From contig NZ_FWXR01000002.1 of the NCBI RefSeq assembly GCF_900176465.1, forward strand, positions 248,001 to 312,000: DNA of 64,000 bases, given 5' to 3'. This DNA comes from Fulvimarina manganoxydans (GTDB taxonomy: Bacteria; Pseudomonadota; Alphaproteobacteria; Rhizobiales; Rhizobiaceae). The translations under genes and the position numbers were made by a program. The notes under the pieces are model-generated. The model saw nothing but the letters and a program-made list of their open reading frames with translations. It was not told the origin of the DNA and did not search any database. Positions 54,802-62,737 of the stretch are shown one piece after another (the first letter of the stretch is position 1; each line of letters begins with the position of its first letter).

Positions 54802-55808
54802 TGAGTCCGCTCGGGGTTCTCCTCTTCGTCCTTCTCTCGACCGCCGCCGCCGGCGGCGTCGCCTTTGCTCTGCTTCAGCCGAAGCTCGCAGCCTCGAAGA
54901 AGGTCGCCGCGCGCAAGACCGCGCTGGCCCGAGACGAAAAGGCGAAAGCGAATGTCGCAGCCGCGCGCAGCCGGGTGCAGGAACAATCCAAACGGCGTAA
55001 GAACCTCGAAAATTCGCTGCGCGAGATGGAAACGCGGGCCAAGGCGCATGATCGCAACCGGACGAAGCCGAGCCTTAGCCAGACGCTCGCGCAAAGCGGC
55101 TTGACCATCTCCGCGCGTATGTTCGTCCTGCTGTCGGTTGGCATCGGCCTGTTCGCGGCGATCATAGCTTTGGGCCTGGGGCAGGGACCCATCGTCGCCC
55201 TTATGCTCGGGATCGTCTGCGGCGCGGGCTTGCCGCGATTCGCTCTAGCGCGCATGCGCAAGAAGCGTCTTGAACGATTTATCGAGCATTTCCCGAACGC
55301 GATCGACCTGATCGTCCGTGGTATCAAGGCCGGTCTGCCCTTGGGCGATACACTGCGCACCGTGGCCGCGGAAGTGCCGGAGCCTGTCGCCAGCGAATTC
55401 CGCCATGTGGTCGAGGCCCAGCAAATGGGCGTCGGCCTGGGCGAGGCTTGCGAACGTCTCTATCGGTCGGTGCCGCTGCCCGAGACGAACTTCTTCGCGA
55501 TCGTCATCGCCATCCAGGCCCAGGCCGGCGGCAATCTCTCGGAGGCGCTCGGCAATCTGTCGCGCGTTCTCAGAGAGCGCAAGAAGATGCGCCAGAAGGT
55601 TCAGGCCGTTTCATCCGAAGCCAAGGCGTCCGGGACGATCATCGGCGCTCTGCCGATTGCTGTTGCCAGTCTCGTCTACATGACGGCGCCGGATTACATC
55701 GGAATACTATTTCAGACGACGGTCGGAAATTTCATTCTGATCGGCTGCGCCGTTTGGATGTCCATCGGCATCTTCGTCATGAAGAATATGATCCAATTCG
55801 AAATCTGA
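54801..55808 (+). CDS. tadB: Tad pilus inner-membrane platform protein TadB
   Basis: 335 residues with a type II secretion F domain. An N-terminal helix (LGVLLFVLLSTAAAGGVAFALL), a basic coiled region, two central helices (MFVLLSVGIGLFAAIIALGL and the next), then the T2SSF core (FIEHFPNAIDLIVRGIKAGLPLGDTLRTVA ... IQAQAGGNLSEALGNLSRVLRERKKM) and a final pair of helices. It anchors the motor with TadC. Start ATG directly at the end of cpaF. Confidence 0.94.
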   Translation: MSPLGVLLFVLLSTAAAGGVAFALLQPKLAASKKVAARKTALARDEKAKANVAAARSRVQEQSKRRKNLENSLREMETRAKAHDRNRTKPSLSQTLAQSGLTISARMFVLLSVGIGLFAAIIALGLGQGPIVALMLGIVCGAGLPRFALARMRKKRLERFIEHFPNAIDLIVRGIKAGLPLGDTLRTVAAEVPEPVASEFRHVVEAQQMGVGLGEACERLYRSVPLPETNFFAIVIAIQAQAGGNLSEALGNLSRVLRERKKMRQKVQAVSSEAKASGTIIGALPIAVASLVYMTAPDYIGILFQTTVGNFILIGCAVWMSIGIFVMKNMIQFEI

Positions 55809-55860
55809 TGACGGTTCGCCGCCGCTTACGGCGTCCGGCCAGACGATCGGGAGCTTTCCC

Positions 55861-56850
55861 ATGGAAGCCATGTTTCGCGCCGTCGGCATCGCGCCGGAAG
55901 CTGCTTTCGCCATCCTTCTCGGTGCGGCGGTCTTTGCCAGCATGCTCGCGGTTCTCTTGCCGGGGATGAAGAAGAACACACTGAAGACCCGGATGAAGGC
56001 TGTCGCGCTCGAGCGTGAGGAGATCCGGGCCCGTGAACGCGCGCGTCTGTCGCGCGAGGACAAAGGCGGACGCGCGAGCCTACGAAATGTGGAAGAGTAC
56101 GGCTTCGCCGCCAAGGTCGTGGATGCTCTCAACCTTCGCAAGGCGCTTGTGGACGAGAAGACCACCGCGAAGTTGAAGATCGCCGGATATCGCAATTCGC
56201 GCCATCTGACGCTCTTCCTCTTTGCCCGCGCGTCGCTCGCTTTGGCTTTCCTGACGATTGCCTGTTTTTACATCTATGGCCTCGGCGTTCTTGAGAATCA
56301 GATCTTCTCAGTGAAGCTTTTGATCGTTGCCGGTGTTGCTTATCTCGGCTTCTATCTGCCGGTCATGGTGGTCAACAACGCGGCGCAGAAGCGCCAGAAA
56401 TCGGTCCAGCTCGCTTGGCCGGACGCACTCGATCTGATGCTGATCTGTGTTGAGGCCGGCAACTCCGTCGAGGCCGCCTTCCGTCGTGTGTCCGAGGAGA
56501 TCGGGGTGCAGTCGATTCCGCTGGCCGAAGAGCTGGTTCTGACCTGCGCCGAACTCTCCTATCTCCCCGATCGTAAGGCGGCCTACGACAATCTTGCGCA
56601 GCGCACCGGGCTCGAAGGCGTCAAGGCGGTCACGACCGCGCTGATCCAGGCCGAGCGTTACGGTACGCCGCTCGGTAGCGCCCTGCGCACCATGGCGCAG
56701 GAAAATCGCGATATGCGCATGAATGCGGCGGAGAAGAAGGCAGCGTCCCTGCCGCCCAAACTGACAGTGCCGATGATCGTCTTCTTTCTGCCGGTGCTCT
56801 TTGCCGTCATTCTCGGCCCTGCCATCATCAATATTTTCGGCGTCATGTGA
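55861..56850 (+). CDS. tadC: Tad pilus inner-membrane platform protein TadC
   Basis: 329 residues, partner of TadB, with the same F-domain logic: helices near residues 13-33 and 120-165, the core AWPDALDLMLICVEAGNSVEAAFRRVSEEIG, then RTGLEGVKAVTTALIQAERYGTPLGSALRTMA and a terminal helix (PMIVFFLPVLFAVILGPAIINIF). It starts 52 bp after tadB. Its 3' end overlaps the convergent DMT transporter gene by 8 bp. Confidence 0.94.
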   Translation: MEAMFRAVGIAPEAAFAILLGAAVFASMLAVLLPGMKKNTLKTRMKAVALEREEIRARERARLSREDKGGRASLRNVEEYGFAAKVVDALNLRKALVDEKTTAKLKIAGYRNSRHLTLFLFARASLALAFLTIACFYIYGLGVLENQIFSVKLLIVAGVAYLGFYLPVMVVNNAAQKRQKSVQLAWPDALDLMLICVEAGNSVEAAFRRVSEEIGVQSIPLAEELVLTCAELSYLPDRKAAYDNLAQRTGLEGVKAVTTALIQAERYGTPLGSALRTMAQENRDMRMNAAEKKAASLPPKLTVPMIVFFLPVLFAVILGPAIINIFGVM

Positions 56851-57826
56851 TTGCACGTTTCGGGTCCGGTTTTTGCCTGCGCATCGACAGGGCCGCGCCG
56901 GCTCCGGCGCAGGCGATCAGGACGATGCCGACGAGACCGGGGCCGTCCGGAACGACACCGAAGAGGACGAAGGACCAGAGCCCGGCAAAGCCGAGATAGG
57001 CATTGTCGAAGACCCCGATCAGAGCCGGTCGAGGCGACTGATAGGCTCGCGCGACGAGAATGGTGATCGCGGCAATGAGGAGGCCGAGCCCTGCCATGGT
57101 CGCAAGGAGCATCGCGTCGAGCGACTGCCACGGCGTTCTCAGGAACTGGTGGACAGGCTCCGCCGAAATTTTCGACGAGAAGACGCTCGTGAGCGCGAGG
57201 CCGAGGCCCCCGACGATGGCAAGGCTCGCATTGAGGTGAAACGCCATGGCGAGCGGCCTTTCGGCCGCGCAGCGTTGGTGGGTGATGAGCCCGGCGGCTG
57301 CGTAGGCGATGGCCGCAAGGATCGGCAGAACGATCGAGGGCGAGACCATGCCCGGCATGGGTTTCAAGGCGAGGCAAGCGCCGCAAAAGCCGACACCGAG
57401 CGCGATCCAGGTCGCGCCATTCAGACGTTGGCTCAGACACAGCCATCCGCCAAGCGCCATCCAGATCGGCGCGGTGTAGTAGGCGGCCGCTGCGATCGGC
57501 AGATCAAGCGCGGGGAGGGCGGCGTAATAGGCCACCCACATGGCGCAGAGGCACAGGCTCCTCAACCCGACCCATCGTTTCGCCCGGATCGACAACTCCG
57601 CAAGGCGGCCGCTCAACACTGCGAACGCGACGAGAGCACCCATCGCGAAGGAGGAACGCAGGAAGAGAATTTGAAAGAGGCCGACGCGATCACTGACGAG
57701 TTTCACGAGGGCATCGGAGAGAGACAGGAGAAACACCGCGCAAAGGATCGACAGAATGCCTTTCACGGATCCTGTGGGCAGGCCTGCAGCGGAGCGAGGC
57801 GCGGGACTGGTCGATATGGATGCCAT
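56843..57826 (-). CDS. DMT superfamily (EamA) transporter
   Basis: About 327 residues with ten predicted helices in two EamA halves (GILSILCAVFLLSLSDALVKLV ... ALPALDLPIAAAAYYTAPIW; second half SIVLPILAAIAYAAAGLITHQ ... LIGVFDNAYLGFAGLWSFVLFG). Members export amino acids, nucleosides or other small metabolites; substrate unknown. ATGs at 57826, 57877 and 57898 are possible starts. It is divergent from a LysR gene that probably controls it. The pair is wedged between tadC and tadD. Confidence 0.9.
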   Translation of the reverse strand: MASISTSPAPRSAAGLPTGSVKGILSILCAVFLLSLSDALVKLVSDRVGLFQILFLRSSFAMGALVAFAVLSGRLAELSIRAKRWVGLRSLCLCAMWVAYYAALPALDLPIAAAAYYTAPIWMALGGWLCLSQRLNGATWIALGVGFCGACLALKPMPGMVSPSIVLPILAAIAYAAAGLITHQRCAAERPLAMAFHLNASLAIVGGLGLALTSVFSSKISAEPVHQFLRTPWQSLDAMLLATMAGLGLLIAAITILVARAYQSPRPALIGVFDNAYLGFAGLWSFVLFGVVPDGPGLVGIVLIACAGAGAALSMRRQKPDPKRAIT

Positions 57827-57887
57827 CCGGTAATGCTTGCGGAATATCGGCCGCTCCACAAACGACTTCTCGGCCATTGTTTCATGA

Positions 57888-58802
57888 ATGGACGTCATGC
57901 ATTCGAGCCGTCGCACCCTGCCGCCTTTGGCGACCCTTCTTCCCTTCGAAGCGTCTTGCCGGTTGGAGAGCTTCACCCTGGCGGCCGAGGAGCTCGGCCT
58001 GACCCAGGGAGCGATCAGCAAGCAAATCCGGTTTCTCGAAGCCGAATTGGGAGTTACGCTTTTCGAGCGGCGCAATCGGGGCGTCTTTCCCACCGAGGCC
58101 GGACGCCGCTTCGGGCGGATCGTCAGCGATGCCTTGAGCGAGATCGCCATGGAGACGCAGCGGCTGAAGGCGCGGCGCAGACCGGGCGAAGTGGTGCTGC
58201 GCTGCCAACTCTGCGAAGCCTTTTATTGGCTGATGCCGCGCCTGTCGTCCTTCCATCGCCTTCACCCGGATGTGGAGGTCCGCGTTTCGGGCTCGATTGA
58301 GGCGATCGGGGAAGCGGCGGCCGATTTCGACATCGCCATCCAGACGGCTGGACGGCGGCATGGCTCTTATCCGCTGGTCTTCACGGCGAGCGACGAGGTG
58401 TTTCCGGTTTGCAGTCCGTCCTATGCTGAAGCGATGAAATGCCCGTTGCCTTTGAGCGCGCTTCGAGACGAGCGGCTGCTCGCCCATCGCGTCGAGCCGC
58501 AGGACTGGATGGATTGGGACGACTTTCTGCGTCAGAGCGGATCGATGGTCCGTGTCGGCTCAAAGGGCCGAAGCTTCGACAGCTATCCGCTGGTCCTTCA
58601 GGCCGCCGTTTCGGGGCAGGGGATTGCGCTGGGATGGCGGCGGACGGTCGCGTCCATGCTGGCTGACGGAACGCTTCTGCGCCCCTGTCGGGAGAGCGTG
58701 ATCCGGCCGGCGGAGATCGCGGTCTATCTCTGCGACCACGCCGTTGAGCACCGACGCGAAGTGGCGGCGGTGCTTGCTTGGCTTGCACAGGAACTGGCTT
58801 GA
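57888..58802 (+). CDS. LysR family transcriptional regulator
   Basis: A 304-residue regulator with the N-terminal HTH (ESFTLAAEELGLTQGAISKQIRFLEAELGVTLFERRNRG) and a substrate-binding domain resembling the GcvA group (PRLSSFHRLHPDVEVRVSGS). An ATG three codons downstream is equally possible as start. It is divergent from the DMT transporter gene, the classic LysR arrangement, so it likely senses the transported compound. I could not pick out a clean T-N11-A box in the 61-bp spacer. Confidence 0.93.
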   Translation: MDVMHSSRRTLPPLATLLPFEASCRLESFTLAAEELGLTQGAISKQIRFLEAELGVTLFERRNRGVFPTEAGRRFGRIVSDALSEIAMETQRLKARRRPGEVVLRCQLCEAFYWLMPRLSSFHRLHPDVEVRVSGSIEAIGEAAADFDIAIQTAGRRHGSYPLVFTASDEVFPVCSPSYAEAMKCPLPLSALRDERLLAHRVEPQDWMDWDDFLRQSGSMVRVGSKGRSFDSYPLVLQAAVSGQGIALGWRRTVASMLADGTLLRPCRESVIRPAEIAVYLCDHAVEHRREVAAVLAWLAQELA

Positions 58803-58828
58803 GAAGAGGCCGTTCGGCGCCTCGTGTC

Positions 58829-59665
58829 TCAGCCGGCCTTGCCTTCCTTCTCCAGCTTCGACCAAGTGTTCTGCTGGGACAGCATCTGGCGCAGGAAGGT
58901 GACATTGGCTTGCGCCTCGGAGGGCGAGAGCTCGGCCGATGCGATCTTTTCGGCTTCCTCGAAGCGGCCCTGAAGGCCGACGACCAAAGCGAGATTTTGG
59001 CGCACGCGGCTGTCGGCGCCCGGTTGGCCGATCGCCTGTTTCAGGTAGCGTTCGGCCGACGGCAGATCGTTGGCCAGGAGATAGGACATGCCGAGATTGG
59101 ACAGGACCGCCGGCTCGTTCGGCTGAAGATCGAGTGCTTTGCGATAGAGAACGCGGGCATCGTCCTGGCGCCCGAGCTGGTCGAGGATCGCCCCTTCGGC
59201 CGAGAACAGCCGCCAGTCCGGATAGTCCGGGGTCTGGGCCCGGCGCACGGTCTCCAGGGCCTTGGTGAGGTCGCCGGCCGCGGCCAGTGCCTTGCCATAG
59301 GCCGACAGGACGTCGCGATCCTTCGGATGGGCGATGGCGACCTGGCGCATCACGGCAAGGGACTGTTCGTTGCGGCCCGCCATCTGAAGCGCGGCGGCAT
59401 AGGAAAGACCGACGGTCTTGTCCTTCGGATTGGCCTCGTAACGCTGGCCATAGGCGGCGAGCGCGCCGCGCAGATCGCTGGACGACATTTGCGAGACGGG
59501 CTTGGACGGCGCGCCATAGGTGCTCGTCTGGGAGGGCTTGGAAATCGAGCCGGTCGTCTCCCGGCTGACATTGGCGCAAGCGCTCATGGCCAGGAGCGCG
59601 GCGAGACTTGCGATCGTCAGGCCCTTTTTCGACATCGAAAACGAACTAGACTTCCGGCTGCGCAT
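58829..59665 (-). CDS. tadD: Tad pilus TPR lipoprotein TadD
   Basis: 278 residues with a signal peptide and lipobox (LLAMSAC at about residues 24-30) and roughly five tetratricopeptide units from residue 65 on (e.g. AYGQRYEANPKDKTVGLSYA, ARVLYRKALDLQPNEPAVLS, AERYLKQAIGQPG). TadD aids secretin assembly in the Tad system. A start at M11 (59635) gives a more standard signal peptide. It is transcribed opposite to the main tad operon and separated from it by the DMT/LysR pair. Confidence 0.88.
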   Translation of the reverse strand: MRSRKSSSFSMSKKGLTIASLAALLAMSACANVSRETTGSISKPSQTSTYGAPSKPVSQMSSSDLRGALAAYGQRYEANPKDKTVGLSYAAALQMAGRNEQSLAVMRQVAIAHPKDRDVLSAYGKALAAAGDLTKALETVRRAQTPDYPDWRLFSAEGAILDQLGRQDDARVLYRKALDLQPNEPAVLSNLGMSYLLANDLPSAERYLKQAIGQPGADSRVRQNLALVVGLQGRFEEAEKIASAELSPSEAQANVTFLRQMLSQQNTWSKLEKEGKAG

Positions 59666-59749
59666 GAGTCGCTCCCGTCCGAGACCCTGGATGGTTTTCG
59701 CCGGACTGTGGGCCGGCGGTCATTCGGGACCCACAATATTCTGTTAACC

Positions 59750-59765
59750 CTAATGGACCGTTAAC
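59750..59765 (+). promoter_or_regulatory. CtrA-like site between tadD and aminopeptidase genes
   Basis: CTAA-TGGACCG-TTAAC matches the CtrA consensus at 8 of 9 positions; a second TTAAC stands just before it at 59744. It is in the divergent spacer 85 bp upstream of tadD and 48 bp upstream of the aminopeptidase start, so it could belong to either. Confidence 0.4.
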
Positions 59766-59813
59766 GGGGGCTTTCGCTGTTCCCGTCGTCTTAACCCGCC
59801 GAATGGAGACCCG

Positions 59814-61223
59814 ATGACCCTCGATTTCCTCCCCGCCCGATCCGACACGTCCCGCCCGATCCTTGGTTTGAGGCCCGGCGAGGCGAAAGAGCAGGGGGAG
59901 GCGGTCGCCGCCTGGGCGAAAGCAAGCGGCTTCGATGGCGGGGCCGGCGAGGTCTGTCTTGTTCCCGGCTCCGATGGAGGCGTCGCTAAGGTGCTTCTCG
60001 GCCTCGGCAAGATGGATGAAAGCGATGCGGGGTCTGCATCACGCGCCGCGTTGCTCGCAGGAAGCCTTGCCCGCAAGCTCCCGGCCGGCGACTGGCATTT
60101 GGAGGGGATGAGCGATCTCGATCCGAGCCTCTGCGGCCTCGCTCTCAAGCTCGGTGGTTACCGCTTCTCGCGTTACAAGACGCCGAACGGATCGGACGGC
60201 GACGAGGCGAGCCGACGCGTGCATCTCGGCGATGGGCTCGATCTCGCACGGGTCGAGACGGTCGAGAGGGGCGTGACGCTCGCCCGCGATCTCATCAACA
60301 CGCCCGTCAATGACATGGGGCCGGTCGAGCTCGAAGCCGCCATTCGTACGCTCGGCGAAAGCCATGGCGCCTCGGTCTCCGCCATCGTCGGGGATGCGCT
60401 TCTGGAGAAGAACTTTCCGATGATCCACGCGGTCGGGCGCGCCAGCGCCTCGGCACCGCGCCTCGTCGATCTCGCCTGGGGGGCGGAGGACGCGCCGAAG
60501 ATCACCCTCGTCGGCAAGGGCGTGTGTTTCGACACCGGCGGGCTCGACATCAAGCCGTCCTCCAACATGCTTCTGATGAAGAAGGACATGGGCGGGGCGG
60601 GGAATGTCCTGGGCCTTGCCTCCATGATCATGGACGCCAAGCTTCCGATCCGTCTGAGAGTCCTCATTCCGGCGGTCGAGAATTCGATCTCCGCCAACGC
60701 CTTCCGCCCGAGCGATATCCTGACGAGCCGCAAGGGCAAGACGGTCGAGATCGGCAACACGGATGCGGAGGGGCGCCTCGTTCTGGCCGACGCTCTGGCC
60801 CTCGGCGACGAGGAAGCGCCGGAGCTGATGATCGACATGGCGACGCTGACCGGCGCCGCGCGCGTGGCGCTCGGGCCCGATCTGCCGGCCTTCTTCACCG
60901 ACGACGAGGCTTTGGCGAGCGGGCTTGCCGAGACTGGATCGAAGGTCGCCGATCCCATTTGGCGCCTGCCGCTCTGGAAACCCTACAATGCCGATCTCGC
61001 CTCGAAGGTCGCCGACACCAACAATGTCAGCACAGGCGGTTTCGGCGGCGCGATCACGGCCGCGCTCTTCCTTCAGGGCTTCGTGGAGAAGGCGAAGAGC
61101 TGGGGCCATTTCGACATCTATGGCTGGCGTCCCAAGGCCTCGCCCATCGGCCCGGTCGGCGGCGAGGCGATGGCGATCCGCACCCTCTTCGAGCATTTTT
61201 CCACGCGCTATCCCGCGAAGTGA
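59814..61223 (+). CDS. M17 family leucyl aminopeptidase
   Basis: 469 residues, a cytoplasmic hexameric zinc/manganese exopeptidase. The catalytic C-terminal domain shows VGKGVCFDTGGLDIKPSSNMLLMKKDMGG (metal ligands and Lys), the family signature NTDAEGRLVLADAL and ATLTGAARVALG. The N-terminal domain is less conserved, like PepB/LAP variants of alphaproteobacteria. An NlpC/P60 gene starts 22 bp downstream, suggesting an operon. Confidence 0.94.
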   Translation: MTLDFLPARSDTSRPILGLRPGEAKEQGEAVAAWAKASGFDGGAGEVCLVPGSDGGVAKVLLGLGKMDESDAGSASRAALLAGSLARKLPAGDWHLEGMSDLDPSLCGLALKLGGYRFSRYKTPNGSDGDEASRRVHLGDGLDLARVETVERGVTLARDLINTPVNDMGPVELEAAIRTLGESHGASVSAIVGDALLEKNFPMIHAVGRASASAPRLVDLAWGAEDAPKITLVGKGVCFDTGGLDIKPSSNMLLMKKDMGGAGNVLGLASMIMDAKLPIRLRVLIPAVENSISANAFRPSDILTSRKGKTVEIGNTDAEGRLVLADALALGDEEAPELMIDMATLTGAARVALGPDLPAFFTDDEALASGLAETGSKVADPIWRLPLWKPYNADLASKVADTNNVSTGGFGGAITAALFLQGFVEKAKSWGHFDIYGWRPKASPIGPVGGEAMAIRTLFEHFSTRYPAK

Positions 61224-61245
61224 TCGCAAAACAAGCCAGGACCTC

Positions 61246-62136
61246 ATGACAGATCGCCTCAATCCGCGCCTCAATGCCTATCGCGAGGACCTCGCCGATA
61301 TTCGCCTGGAGGGGCAGATCACGGCCGAACGCTTCGTGGAGGGCAAGAGCGGCGTCGTCGTCGCGCCTTTGGCGCCCTTACGCCGCTCGCCTTCGTCCCG
61401 CGCCGCGCTGGACACCGAGGCTTTGATGGGGGAGCGCCTTCGCGTCTTCGAGACGCTTCAGACCGAAGACGGCGTCTGGTCCTGGGTCCAGCTCGAAACG
61501 GACGGTTATGTGGGCTATGCGCCGGGGGAGGCGATTGCCCTTGCCGAGCCCGACGCCGAACGCGCGTCCGCTGCCCTGCGGGTGACAGTGCCGCGAACTT
61601 TTCTTTTTCCCAAGCCCGATATCAAGACGCCGCCGGTCATGGGACTACCGATGGGCGCGCTCGTCTCGAAGACCGGGGAAGGCGCGGACCACAACGCCGC
61701 CTATGTTCTCGTGCCTGGCGGTGCCGTCGTCGCCCAGCATCTCGGACCGCCGGACGAGCATATGGGCGACCCGGTCGCTGTCGCCGAGCGTTTCGTCGGA
61801 ACGCCCTATCTCTGGGGCGGCAAGAGCGTCCTCGGCATCGATTGCTCCGGTCTCGTCCAACTCGCCTGCCAGATGGCGGGGCTCGAGGCGCCGCGCGATT
61901 CCGGCGATCAGGCGCGCAGCCTCGGCACGCGGCTCGCCGGGATCGAGGCCCTTCAGCGGGGCGACCTCGTTTTCTGGCCGGGCCATGTGGGCCTGATGCT
62001 GGACGGGCGCCGGCTCCTTCATGCCAACGCCTTCCATATGATGACCGCGATCGAGCCCCTTGCCGAGACGATCGAACGCTTTTCCGATAAGGGCGCGATG
62101 GTGAGCGCCGTGCGGCGTTTGCCAATGCTCAGTTGA
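61246..62136 (+). CDS. C40 (NlpC/P60) family peptidase with SH3-like region
   Basis: A 296-residue protein without a clear signal peptide: SH3b-like region in about residues 40-160, then an NlpC/P60 domain with the catalytic Cys in YLWGGKSVLGIDCSGLVQ, the His in GHVGLML and the third polar residue near HANAFHM. Family members cut peptidoglycan stem peptides, often after L-Ala-D-Glu. With the M17 peptidase gene upstream, a role in recycling murein peptides inside the cell is a reasonable inference. Start ATG at 61246 follows AGGA. Confidence 0.92.
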   Translation: MTDRLNPRLNAYREDLADIRLEGQITAERFVEGKSGVVVAPLAPLRRSPSSRAALDTEALMGERLRVFETLQTEDGVWSWVQLETDGYVGYAPGEAIALAEPDAERASAALRVTVPRTFLFPKPDIKTPPVMGLPMGALVSKTGEGADHNAAYVLVPGGAVVAQHLGPPDEHMGDPVAVAERFVGTPYLWGGKSVLGIDCSGLVQLACQMAGLEAPRDSGDQARSLGTRLAGIEALQRGDLVFWPGHVGLMLDGRRLLHANAFHMMTAIEPLAETIERFSDKGAMVSAVRRLPMLS

Positions 62137-62231
62137 GCGAAGAAGGATCGAGGGGACTATGAAACGTCGCCGTTCGGCGCCTCAACTCAGCTGCTTCGAC
62201 TGAAACATCTCCCAAGTGGGAGGGCAATCAA

Positions 62232-62372
62232 TTAGCGTTCGCGAAAGGCATTCTGGTTTTGCTGTGAAATTCGGCGCGCAGGGTGCCGTTTCGCGTTGAG
62301 GTGAACGAAGATGAGGAGGCACAATGCACCGAGAGGCGCCATCGCCATCAAAATGATGCTACTCACCGTCAT
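62232..62372 (-). CDS. Candidate small single-TM protein (46 aa)
   Basis: The frame reads MTVSSIILMAMAPLGALCLL, continues hydrophobic to about residue 24, then becomes a basic/polar tail (KRHPARRISQQ...FRER). This looks like a short membrane helix with positive residues after it, so the tail would be cytoplasmic. GGAG lies about 11 bases before the ATG. No family recognised; a chance frame is possible. Confidence 0.35.
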   Translation of the reverse strand: MTVSSIILMAMAPLGALCLLIFVHLNAKRHPARRISQQNQNAFRER

Positions 62373-62415
62373 GTGTCCAAGCGCTCCAATTGGCGTTGTC
62401 CCTGCACATCTAATG

Positions 62416-62464
62416 CCGCTGGACGAATGAATTAATCAGATAAGTCCATCCATTCGTCCAGCGG
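62416..62464. repeat. 14-bp perfect inverted repeat (stem-loop)
   Basis: CCGCTGGACGAATG and CATTCGTCCAGCGG pair perfectly around a 21-nt AT-rich loop. There is no T-tract, so it is not a classical terminator. It lies in the convergent spacer, about 270 bp beyond the ilvD stop. Confidence 0.75.
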
Positions 62465-62534
62465 TCAGGGTGCACGACGCTACGCTTAGAAGCCGAGCCT
62501 GCGACCTGATTGAGAAGCCGATTCCTTCGACGCA

Positions 62535-62566
62535 TCGTCATTCTCGGGCTCCGTCCCGAGAATCCA
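62535..62566 (+). repeat. Palindromic repeat unit, copy 1
   Basis: TCGTCATTCTCGGG-N-based palindrome: TTCTCGGG pairs with CCCGAGAA around CTCCGT. It resembles a widespread alphaproteobacterial repeat of the CGTCATGCTCGGG...CCCGAGCATCCA kind and recurs inverted 36 bp further on. Confidence 0.7.
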
Positions 62567-62602
62567 GAAACGTCTGAAAATAGAGAGGCTTCACTGGTGC
62601 AC

Positions 62603-62634
62603 TGGATGCTCGGGACGGGGCCCGAGCATGACGA
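62603..62634 (-). repeat. Palindromic repeat unit, copy 2 (inverted)
   Basis: Read on the minus strand it begins TCGTCATGCTCGGG and ends CCCGAGCATCCA. Compared with copy 1 the outermost stem pair differs in both arms (TTCTCGGG/CCCGAGAA against TGCTCGGG/CCCGAGCA), so pairing is preserved. Confidence 0.7.
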
Positions 62635-62737
62635 GCGCGATGCAAGTGAACGCCCGATTTGCAAGCGCCGAGTACTCGCCAGAGGCCGTTCGAAGAGACT
62701 GTCGTGCATCGGGCCCAGCGGCAGTACAACGCCCCCG

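Larger units (their letters stand above)
62137..62737. other. 600-bp convergent spacer rich in hairpins
   Basis: Lies between the 3' ends of the NlpC/P60 gene and ilvD. It contains a candidate 46-codon gene, a 14-bp perfect hairpin and two inverted copies of a 32-nt palindrome, all listed separately. The remainder shows no supported gene. Confidence 0.5.

Noticed and set aside
62410-62709. Minus-strand 99-codon frame in the spacer next to ilvD
   Set aside because: It runs through two palindromic repeats and the 14-bp hairpin and reads as low-quality, R/S-rich sequence.
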